From Marchantia polymorpha subsp. ruderalis (taxonomy: Eukaryota > Streptophyta > Marchantiopsida > Marchantiales > Marchantiaceae), in NCBI GenBank assembly GCA_037833965.1, contig AP031355.1:22903501-22967500 (forward strand): a stretch of 64,000 nt of DNA, written 5' to 3'. The notes under the pieces are model-generated. The model made no database searches, was not told the origin of the DNA, and worked only from the letters and a program-made list of their open reading frames with translations. Of the stretch, positions 25,830 to 36,900 are shown one piece after another. Within the stretch, counting starts at the first letter, position 1. Every line of letters starts with the position of its first letter. The translations under genes were made by a program, and so were the position numbers.

Positions 25830-26130
25830 CAACAGCATAGTGCTTAAGCCGCTGTGCCGCTAACAAGTAAAACACCAAAGAGGTACGTGTGGGCTGAGGC
25901 TGGGTTGGGGCTGGGACGACCCCATCAAGAGGGTACATGGGGCTGGGGCTGGGGCTGGACCCCAACAGCATAGTGCTTAAGCCGCTGTGCCGCAAACAAG
26001 GAAAATACGAAAGATGTACGTGTGGGCTGGGGCTGCGGTGGGACGACCCCATCAAGAGGGTACATGGGGCTGCGGCTGCGGCTGGGGCTGGGCCCCAACA
26101 GCATAGTGCTTAAGGCGCTGTGCCGCTAAC

Positions 26131-27164
26131 TAACTAACACGGGCATTGGTTAGAGATTCGATCCGGGGCTGGCTGGCTGGCTGGCTGGCGGGGTCCGTCT
26201 CGTGTCGTGCGACGATGCGAGGCGAGGCGCTCGCGTCCCGCTCTGGATTTCTCTCAAGCTCGCTCGCTCGCTTCACTGCTGCGGCGAACGATGCAGCGAG
26301 CGACGAGTGAGTGCGCCGAGGAGAGCATCCCCAGCTCCTCGTGCATGACACGGCGATTCCTCCGTCGAGTGCTGCTGACTCCAGGCTCGAATTCCACGCA
26401 CGCAGATCTGCGTTATTAGGCAGGCAGGCAGGCAGGCAGGCAGGCCCGACGCCGGAGACTCTCGGAGTGCGAATTCTTCATCTCGTCGACGAGTTGCTGT
26501 TTGCGAGTGGCCGCGAGACCGCTCTCTGCGCTCTGTTGCTCGATGCTGCTGCCGATGACGACGTGGATGGTGGCGATGTTGGGGATCGAATAAATCCAGG
26601 AGCAGGTCGCTGGCCTGGAGACGGGGCGAGACGAGGCGCGAGGGGATTCGACCACAGGTCGGTGTTTGTTAGTCCAGATTTCCCAGTTCGCAGGACGAGG
26701 ATCAGTTGGGCCGGAGTTGCAGGAGGAGCGCAGTGTGGCAGTGAGTGGAAGCAGGAGGACGAGCGAGGTGGTGGAGACGAGATTGGTTCTTGATAGCTAG
26801 TTTTTGGGGGAAGATGAATGATGGATGTGGGTTTTCAAGCGGAGAGTGAAGGGTAGAAGGAAGGAGCGAGACTGAAGGTATCGAGCAGAGGAAGGAAAGG
26901 ACGAAAACAGAGTGAGCAGGAGGACGAGGCAAGGGGCCAAGGCTGGTCGAGGTTGGAGCAGGTTGTGAGCTTGGTGATTTGGTGGCCCTGAGCTGACAGG
27001 GTACAAGGGCAATGACGAAGATCAAGACTGGGGATTGAGACCCGATTGGTTGATTGGGCATTCGTCGAAGGGAGCTCGGATACTGACAGGTGAGGTAGGT
27101 GAGTGAAGTTGGGAGGTGACGAAGAGGTTCGTGTGATAACATAGGTGAGAAAACAGGGCTATAC
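26131..27164. other. Upstream region and probable 5' UTR of the G-gamma gene
   Basis: Contains tetranucleotide arrays, GGCT units at 26167-26189 and GGCA units at 26419-26445. From about 26.7 kb onward it is a purine-rich sequence that probably includes the 5' UTR. Several short upstream ATGs occur. I could not identify a TATA box. Confidence 0.45.
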
Positions 27165-28609
27165 ATGGAGACGCAAGCGCGTAGGTATTCTTCCAATGGT
27201 GCGAGCACTAGCAGTAGGAACACCAGTCCTAACTACTCCGCCGCGCGCAGCTCACCTCCTCTGCCACAACCACGTTCTGTACCGGACTTGCATGGACGTG
27301 CTCGGAAGAAAGCAGAATTGAATCGTCTGAATGCGGAGATTCGATTGCTTCAGGTGGGAATCACGATATCTCTGAACTCTTTCCTGTGCCAGCAATGCCT
27401 GGTCACCTTGTCTATTCTGGCTGTTGCGATAGGAGTAAAACTATTCAAACTTGAAGGTCGCTTTATTGTCGTGCTTATAGGAATGGAGGTCAATGTGCTT
27501 GTTGTCCCAACATATATCATTCAGTACATACTGAACACACTCTGTCAAATTGTAGATTCTTGTGGTATGGTTTCTACTGCACTACAAAGCTCATTGGACA
27601 CAATCTGCATCGCTTCTGCTGCTGTTTATAATGAATGCAGCTGTAGTAGTGTGATATTTATCATTGTTAACTACCCTGTTGGAACTCCTCTGGCGTTTCT
27701 TGTAAGCCTCCAGTGTGGTGTAGCTTGCTCGTGAACTCAGCAGCAGAATATGTCAAAATGACTCTTTCCTTGTTTTATGATATTGTTACAACATTGAGCG
27801 ATGTTCCGACACCATCATGTGATACCGTTTTGATAAATTGTGCTTTTCTTTTTCAGGATGAATTGCAGAGACTAGAGACATTGCCTCCAGCATCAGAAGT
27901 ATGCAAGATGTAAGCATTGCTTCTGAAATAATAATTCTAAAACTTTGTCATCGACTTGTTTTTATAGCTGGAGTGTCCGCGAAAGATCTTATACGACGTG
28001 CTGGATCAGTAGACCACAACCGAGCCTAATCCTCGTAGACGGAAACGTTCTTGTTCATTCATGGGTTTGGCGTGGAAAAGTGTGGCATTTAATCCAGGTG
28101 GCGGTAGTAGGCCCCTTCCCATGCATCGTTGGTTTACAAAGCAGTGCGATTCATGTCAAAAGAGTTGGGAAACTGCTTTTTAAGTCGACCAGTGACAGTG
28201 ATAACGTTCTGCGTTTGCTGGGCAGATCGTGCTGGGTGTCGGCTCAAAATCATATTTGCCTTGTTCTAGGTTTAGAGCCTTTTAGCCCCGGTATTGAACT
28301 CATATATTGACTAAACAAATTGTAATTAATGAGTCGGGTGCTGAAAACGATTGACAGGTTGGTGCAATCAATTGAGAGCCAAAGTGACCCATTCCTAGGA
28401 ACGTAAGTAACCCTATCAGTGTTCGTGCTGCTCAATATTTCGGTTTCTAAATTTTTTTAAGTCTGAAAAGCGTAATTGTTAGATGAAGAGAGAACTGACA
28501 ATAATGTGATGCTCTCCTTTCTGTTTGCAGCTCTCCTGGTCAGCAGGAATGGGATCGATGGTTCCGAGGACCTCCGGCACCTAAACCGAAGTGCTGTTGT
28601 TGTCCATGA
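27165..28609 (+). CDS. Heterotrimeric G-protein gamma subunit
   Basis: Four exons: 27165-27353, 27857-27909, 28334-28402 and 28531-28609. Introns are GT-AG and the exons join in frame to 129 residues. Plant G-gamma forms an obligate dimer with G-beta at the plasma membrane and is needed for G-protein signalling. The N-terminus (1-45) is Ser/Pro/Arg-rich and disordered. The GGL-type coiled coil begins at KKAELNRLNAEIRLLQ and continues DELQRLETLPPASEVCK, VLKTIDRLVQSIESQSDPF, then the plant signature EWDRWFRGP. The protein ends in KCCCCP: a cluster of four Cys but no ordinary CaaX box (the last four, CCCP, would be an odd substrate), so S-acylation is the likelier anchor. The start ATG has a favourable context (ACATGG) and the first splice donor directly follows the coiled-coil segment. 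Family confidence is high; the A/B subtype is uncertain. Confidence 0.91.
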
Positions 28610-30908
28610 AGGTGGTAGCAGAATGATGGTAACCTTTCCATCTAGGCACAGCTCTCATTAACCTGGCGTTGAGCCATTGCAGTTATGTGCACAAGTTGCC
28701 ATCCAACGCATCTTCAACACCTCCGGAAGGTGGCAGAGGAGTAAAGGCTCCGAAGGCGAGCGTACGCTATAGAGTTGAGGCAAAGTTGGGTACATTAGCT
28801 CAAACCTGCATTTTGTCTTCGAAATCATGGCTGCTTGTCTGTGACCTTCGGATTAGCTGATGAGTTTATTTGAAAGATTAGAAAACGATTCTGGTTTACT
28901 CCTTGAATTAGGTATTGTTTCTGTAGTAAGCCCAGTATGTTGGGCTACATCAGTTTTGACACATCATATCTTGGTATGACACACACGCTCATATTCGATA
29001 AGTATACTGAATGCAGGCAGATCAAATCTGTGTTTTCTCATTTATTTGGTGTTTTGACGCACCTTTTTAATTTACAGAACGTTCACCCTATCGGGATTGT
29101 TGGTTCTTGTGTGCTTTGACTCGTCCAGTCAGTGAATTCTTTCTATCATGTTAATTGCTCTAGAACACCCGCTGGCGATGCAAGCTAGTGTAAGGATGCA
29201 AATGATACAAAGTTTCTCGCCTGCATGCATACATCGTCGGTTGTCATTGACTTTCTTACCTTTCCAAACAGCGGATGTCTTATCGTTCTGAAGCAAGGAA
29301 AATCTTTAATATGTTGTTTCAGGCTCAACTTCGTCTCACCCTTCGATGCGCAACTATGCCTCTAAGAGAGATGTCTAAGTTTTCTTACAGATGGTCATGA
29401 GTAGTGAAGGGTTTCGTCCTGTGTGCAGATCAAAACTTCTGGAAAAGAAAAATGCTTGGTGTTAACCCTATAACCTTTACGAGTCGTTTGAATTACGTTA
29501 GTACATGACTATGTAGAAAACATAAAGGACACTGCTGTTCTCCCAGTAGGTACTCTTGTGTTTCTTCACGCCATTAGTACTATTGAAAGTTGGAAACACG
29601 AGTTTTCTCGATTGTTTACCCAACAAGGTGTACTTGAGCTAAATACATAATCTGGCAACTCCAAGGTATATATTTTTTTATTTGAACTGTAAGTTTACAT
29701 GCTTGTCTGGTGTGTCAGGTCTGCTCTAGTGCTAATGATGAACCGTCGTTGGAGCTCGATGCATATATGACTATTTCATGTAAGTCGTTATTATACGTAC
29801 ATTAATGCATAGCAAAAAAGACAGGTTAGTCACCGCGATTGGTCATCGCAACGATTTCTTTTCCCCTTTTTGAATTAGTCTTCCTAGTACACATTGCGCA
29901 GTACCTCTGAACTCGTCAAATCAGAGTTACATTCATCCTCATGCGTTGATCTGCTTTGGAGTAGTGGTTGACGGAAATTTATTTGTAGTATCATTGCGAT
30001 GTTCAATTACGATAAACTTGCAAAACGAAATGAAGTGCGAGGAGACGAATATTTCGAACATTTGTAAGTGTATTGACTATCGATGTAGCACGATTGAAAC
30101 CTCTTGGTATGCCTTCTTGTACCATATGACTGTCAATTGTAGTGAATCACTACAAGTGACAACCATTACAGCAAATCACTATGTTTGTGCGGATATGATC
30201 ACATAACTTCTTAACACTGAAACTTTCTTTGATATTGGGCATTATCATGACCTTGAATCAATGCAACATGATTTTTTTAAGCGGTGGATTTTGCGAAAAG
30301 TATTTTATCTACTGAAAGATAGACCACAACACTTCAATTCGATGATCCCTTTCACTGGTTCATTTGCCACAGCATATCAAAAGCCTCAGGATAGTCAAAA
30401 TCCAGTAAAGATATTAGACATGCGACAATTATACATGGTAACCAATATGGGCTCTACTCATGACCGCCGCTTTCTCCCGTCGAGAAAGAAAATGATGAAA
30501 ACTGTCTAATTATTAAATTTCAACTATGACAGAGCTTTCTTGAATAAAGACCTAAATTCCAAATGTACAGATCTATTAGCGAACAGGTCTAGAGTATCCA
30601 TTCCAACCACTGAAACAAGGAAACAACCTTGTATTGCTTCTACTTCACAGTATGAACAGATAGTTCTATCTAGGAGGTAAATATCCACCTGAAATGGTTT
30701 CTTGTTGAGGCGGTTGTCCCTCCACTATCATGTTTGGCTCTTCCCACAACGGAAGCATGATTTGCTGGAGGAAAATACTGAGATCCTCATCCTCGTTAGG
30801 CGCAAGGGATATGATGTGCATGATAGCAGTGTGACGAAGAGCAAGCTGGTCGTGTCTTGGCAGATGTCTCGCACTCTTCATAGGATTTCTGTTGAGCTTA
30901 TGGGACTC
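28610..30908. other. Convergent intergenic region between G-gamma and SECA2
   Basis: Holds the 3' UTRs of two convergent genes. An 80-codon extension in frame with SECA2 runs on past its stop to 30666 (minus). An open frame at 30261-30509 (plus) has ordinary amino-acid composition but no family resemblance. I see nothing else. Confidence 0.5.
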
Positions 30909-33900
30909 TTATATATAATCTAAGTCAATGTCCAAGCCATCATCCATCGGCACCCAAGGTTGCAGAAGAGACTCCACAGTCAGTCTCCGAGCTGCACCTA
31001 ACATGGCAATGAAAAATCGGCAGCCATCTATCTTGTACTCTTCCAATGGATTCATATGACCAAAGCTTCTAACATTCACCTGCACGGTAATAACAATCCG
31101 AGTAAAATGTCAGGACTCTGACAGATTGGATACATCCAGGGCTGAAGTTCCAACCATAAGGGAAAGATGGGAAAACATAGCGAGGTGAGAGAGTTACCGC
31201 TGCTCGAAGGCGATTCATGTTAATGAGATGATCCCTCCAATACTGGTCAAGAGCTTTCACAGCCAATACTCTCTGTGCAATAATACAAAATTATTAACTC
31301 AAAAAAAAAAAACGACCTGAATTTGCCTCAATTGCACCTCAAGCTTGAAGCGTAAAATCCGGTATCTCCGAAGACGATTTCGTGTTGGGTATGTTCTTTG
31401 TTACAACTCGAAGTATTTCCTATTTGAAAATGTCTAATTACCTCACCTTCTTTACAGAACGCATTACAAACACAAGATTCCAATCACGAAGCTGGCCAAC
31501 GTGACAAAAGCTTCGCTTACCTCTAATTGTTCAACTTTTGTAGCAGACAAAGACGACCTCCTCAGTTTCTCCTGATACGTCGTTACTAAAATGTCTCCTA
31601 GATACTTACGCAGAAGATGGACCTCTCTCTGATACTCGCCGTCCCTTTTATCAAAATATTACACCAAGAATTAAAAGATGACATCACGACTTGCTGATTG
31701 AATTCAACAGCAACATGAGTTCACACCATGACTTCAATTCATTTTGTCGCCCAAAAAATAGTGTGAAGCCCCAGGTTACGGTAAACATACGGGACAGATC
31801 CGTCAGACGTGATCTCCAACCATCTTTTCATCGCACTTGCTTTACGACGCAGGCCTACAGGATGGTCTGGCAGAGGTGGTAAGCCCGGCAAAACCGAATC
31901 ATCCAGATCGACTTTCCGTTTATGCCGCACGTCTTCCAAAGCATTGATCAACATTTCTTCTGTTACTTTGTCCAGCACAACTGCAAACGAGTGTTGAGTT
32001 AGAACATATCAAACGAAGCGACTACCCAATAACATGGATCCCCATACATCGGCAATGATATGCTTCTCTTATCTGTGCTTCAAATTGCAGTAAAAACCTT
32101 TGCAAATTCGAAAGGTTATAACAAGACTTTAGTGGCACAACGGTGATTGGAAACATCGGTTGAAACAATCTTTTCAAACTACAATTTGTAAAACGTACTC
32201 GAAGGAGCAGAGTAGTTAGGAAGTTCCAAAAACGTTTTATCCAAAAGATCGTGAAATTTCTCCAGGACATCCTCAAGCTTCCAGGAACTCGGAGACTGCA
32301 AAATCTCAGCAGCATGACTTGGTTGTCAAGATCCAGAAAACTCCCAGCAGTATAATAGCTGGCTTTACTTGAATGGATCAAATTGCTGGTTCTCCAAAAC
32401 ATCCACCCGTTTGTACAGCTCGCACATTCTCTTGAGTTGTATACAATACCTTAGAAGAATCAACGGATGGAAGGACAATGTCATCAGCAACGGCTTGCAT
32501 GTATCTGTAAAACATGGTTTGAGGTTGTCATGGTGGTTAGGCAGGGTATTATTGACAATCGCGTTCTACCAAAACCGAACCTTTGTAGCGAGTAGCATAC
32601 TGAAGATACAAGCTTTGGCATGGACGCTGAACTTCGAAAGTGAAAACACAGTATAGATTGACTGTATACAGAAAAGTATTGGGGAAAAATTAAGTTCCAA
32701 CCTGTAAAGACGTTCTTTGCAAGATTCGCCTCTTTCCAAGAGCAACGCCTGCCTGAGGTTGTAAACGTGTTTTCTCTGGACCTGTGGGTCCGCGTCCCAG
32801 AATACCGAATGATTACCGTTCTTAACCATATGATGTTACAAATGCAGACATCGTGGTAGCATGCCTTCGAAGAACAGGAAGAGGAGCTATGAGGATAGAG
32901 AGACTTATGGAGATCTTCAATCTTGGAGACAAACTGAAGCTTGATCGGTTGGTTTGCAGGCACTAATTTTGGTAAAGTTTGAGAACCTCAACGAGTTCTT
33001 TCTGGAAAATGACCTTAGCTTCTTCACCTATGCAAAGACTCCTAGTGTCCATTAATTGACAGGTTTAGAATCTCAAGAGTAACAATCCAAGTCTCTAATA
33101 AGATGGTAAAACAATCGATGCATTGAGGCTTATACTTTAGCAAACTACTGTTACTTCTAACCTCCTAACTCGTTTTCTCAGCAAAAACATCAAGAAACAT
33201 CCCAATCAGGCATCTACCTCCATTACTTCATCGTACTCTACTAAACTTTTTCGCACACCGAAGTAGTATCGCTCAGCAGCCTTCTGTAGATCAAGCAACT
33301 GCAGTCATAGCCGGTTAATCGCATATGCATTATCAGCAGTCAATGCACAATAGGAAAAGAGAAGTCAAATTCATCTAACACTCGTAGACAAGGCATTGAT
33401 ATAAGATTAACAGAGCAAAGCAGGGAGTAACAACTAACTTACCCGATTAGCAAAGGAACGGTTCTCGATAGGAATGTTGTCATCCAGGCCTAGTTTACTA
33501 ATCAGATTAGAAGCCCACTCTGCATTGAACTTACGAAACATTTCGTCCTGTAAGCTGCCAGCCAAGTATAAACATCAGTACCAAATGTGTAATAAGATCG
33601 AGCTGAAAGTGATCCTACAAACATTTTCAGCAAGACACTCACAACGCTCACGCCTGCCAAGTATGTTGACCTTACAAATACCTGATCATAAATCTTGTTG
33701 ACCCGGGATCACCCTGCCTTCCAGCTCGTCCTCGTAGCTGCACAAACGTGACAATCAATTTTCACTTATATGAGTAAAATATGAAAGTCAAACTGTAAAG
33801 GTACTTTGAACGTTTCCTCAACTGGGAAATCGTATTTGAATTAACAATGGCACTTACAAATTTACTCTCCTGCCATCATCAAGTGACAATGGTGCTTCCG

Positions 33901-36900
33901 TATATACTCCCCTGCCGTAATTAGCGAAGGCTGCGTCGTAGGCACTGGTTTTCGTTGTTGTCAATTGATATCCGAGTCAGATCATAGCAATTTCTATGTA
34001 ATAGTAATACGAGGTAAATAGTAACTATGTGGCTGAGTCACAAGCTACCAGTTTCAGATCAGTGTGTCCAGGCTCAATGCTGAGCTTGAAAGCTGTATGT
34101 ATGGCTTCTCAGTAAGAAAAGCAATCAGAGAGTCAGAGAGTTTGTCAGTGATCATTCCCTCAATCCCTCAAGAACTGATCAAACCTGTCAGCTGTTGGAT
34201 TACTGAGATAGCAATCTATCTGCATTCGACTAGGAGCTTGGTTCAAGATGTGAAGTGCGACATTAAGAATTTTGACCTCGGGAGCATTGCTTAGAATCTA
34301 CCTGAGGGTTAGAGTGAGTGTGGGCAATCTATGGCAAGTGAATGAGAGTTCACAGGACCTACTGTGGTAGGAGAGACATCATCTGGAAGTGGATCACATC
34401 TATAAACTGAGTGTCACAACTCATTATGAACGAAAATGCCATGTTGGATTGAAGATGGTACAGCTTCTTACTTGATTATCAACACGACGAGATTCATGCA
34501 AAGCTGTCCCTATAACGTGAAGTCCACCGAGCCTTTTTACTTCGGCACCTTCTTCTTGACAATGTACTTGACAATCTCGAATGATAGAGATGTATGCAAG
34601 TGCTATGCAAGCCCGTGTACTGGATATTTCGGACCCGCCGCCTTTTGCAAGCTGCTCCAATTCAAACTCGTCCTGCTCTGATGCCAGGTCCAGTGCTGAT
34701 TCTAGCTTCGACTTAGCCTCCCGGTAATTCCAGGTCTCATTGTTTCTTCCACATAAAAACGAAACTGAGGGACCAAATATATGGGGATAAGCGAAAAATG
34801 ATATACCAGTATGCAGAATGTATAGCAAGAGACTCGCATCGAGGGTACCAAGGGAAACAAATTGTACACTATTGTCGTAGCCTGAAGAGCATAGACCTCG
34901 CGACCTTGCTAGTGACAAAGGACGGAGTGCATACAGTGAGGGGGCAAGTAGAACCGTGAACAACATCATACACTGACTCACCTGCGCGAGTAGCCACATT
35001 AATCCTAGCCACTGAAGTTGAACTTTGCTTAATCTTTGACAGAGCCTGGAAGCCATGGTAGAATCTCCAAAATTCAGGAATATTTCTGTATCATTTTTTT
35101 GAAACTGCAGCAAGATCTTTCTCTTCCTCAATGACTAGGCAAGGAAGTTTCTTCTCAGAGTAGAAAGAACAGAACTTAAAAAGTTGGTGAAATTCAAAAA
35201 TTACACGAATTGAAAGAATTGTGACTTCAAACACGAGTAGAGTTCTGACGTACCATTTGTGATAAGGGAGCCCCATCGGTATCTATATTAGGTGCCTCAT
35301 TTGTCATATACCCAATCAAATTGTTTTCAACAATCTCCTTGGCGAGCATCTACAAGTAAAATGTTGTGTCCTCAAGCTCAATCCATCATCGAGGCCACAA
35401 AAGGTGGGCAGTGAAGTCATTATTCATACTAGTGGACTGGATCACAACGACTTACGCTTTAAAACGGAAGGCAACCTTTTGATTGAGAAGAACACACATG
35501 AATAAGAAGATTCACAAAGTTACATTCCCACTATAAGTCAAGCACTTTGATGAGAAGTGCGCTTAATAGCTAGCAACAGCCTATGGAACACTCACTTCAG
35601 AATTTCCACCTAGTATGATGTCGGTGCCTCTTCCAGCCATATTAGTTGCTATCGTGATTGCGCATTTTCTTCCAGCTTGGGCCACAATCTCAGCCTCCCT
35701 AGCCGCATACTGTTTTACAGGAAAAATCTCAAGATTTATTTTCAGCTCAATTGAAAGGAAACAACAATGGTTCTCAAAAAAGGCATTTAACATACGAATT
35801 TGTCAATTTTGAGAGATCAAGTCAACTTCTAAAACTCTCTTCAGAGAAATCATGTAAAAGACAACTTCCACTGCAGACGAAGATACCAGTGGAAAAACAA
35901 CATAAACTCCTAACTCGTATTTTAGAAGTTGAACCTTTGGCCGGGCATTGAGAACATTGTGAGGTATGCCCCAATCTCTTAGAAGTTCTGATAGGTATTC
36001 CGACTGCTCCACACTGTAAGATTTGAATGAACTGTAAGGTTTGATATCTCTAGGAATATTATTAGAACCAAAGATAAGGGCAAAATGAATCCACAGGCTC
36101 ATAAAAACTTAAGCAGAAGTCGATCAGTTGACAAACTCAGTGGCTCTGGTTGCAGCCCTCAAATGTGAATACGAATTCGTATTTACACATAATCTGGAGG
36201 TGTCTGAATCGGCTGATAACGAAACCATCGAATGAAGACAACAGAAGGTCTCTAGGTAAGAAGGCTTGGATACCACCGAAGAACAGGAAGCCTCACCTTG
36301 TAGTACCGACCAATACCGGGCGTCCCTGTGTGTACATAAATTCCACCTCTTCTCTAACTTTCTCCCATTTACCCTTCGCAACCTACCAATAAATAACAGT
36401 ATACGAAGCAGGGGTTAATTGTTGAAAGAAGTTAGATGTATCTGTATCGAAACTTCAACAATGATATCAATAATTTCCTTAAGAACCCCCAACGAAAGGA
36501 AGCTCCATAACTTACTGGAAAAAGCTGTAGGGGGAGATCCTGCCGGATATTTGGTAAGTTTGTCGGTACTTCAACTACAGGCATCTTGTATATCTTTAAG
36601 AACTCAGCTTCCTGCGCAGTCCACACTTATCAAATTAAATACACGCAACTTGACGCTGAATACCGAAACGCAGTGGAAAGCAAAAACCTTCTTGAGCCTA
36701 AGACTAGTTTCTGCGAAGCTTTCGCATACATCGAACGCAGACTCAAGTAAACTAGTCATTTCTTACCTCTGTTTTAGCGGTGCCTGTCATGCCAGACAGC
36801 TTAGGATAAAGTTTGAAAAACGACTGATAAGTGATCTGTGCAACAGTCACGGTGTCCGCCTGCACAGGAGAAAAAGGAACATTACTGATTGTAAATGTTA

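Larger units (their letters stand above)
25399..26130. repeat. 133-bp tandem repeat array, about 3-4 copies, interrupted by a MITE
   Basis: The marker AACAGCATAGTGCTTAAG begins at 25831, 25964 and 26097, exactly 133 bp apart. A more diverged first copy begins near 25399 (AGTGTGCTAAAG) and is restored to the same spacing when the 291-bp insertion and its 8-bp duplication are removed. Each unit contains a block GTACGTGTGG(G)CT followed by GGGGCT-type hexamers, then CCCCATCAAGAGG, (G)TACATGGGGCT and more GGGGCT/GGGCCT. The unit start resembles the 5' half of a tRNA (AGTGCTTAAGGCGCTGTGCCGCTAA), but no complete tRNA can be folded. Confidence 0.9.
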
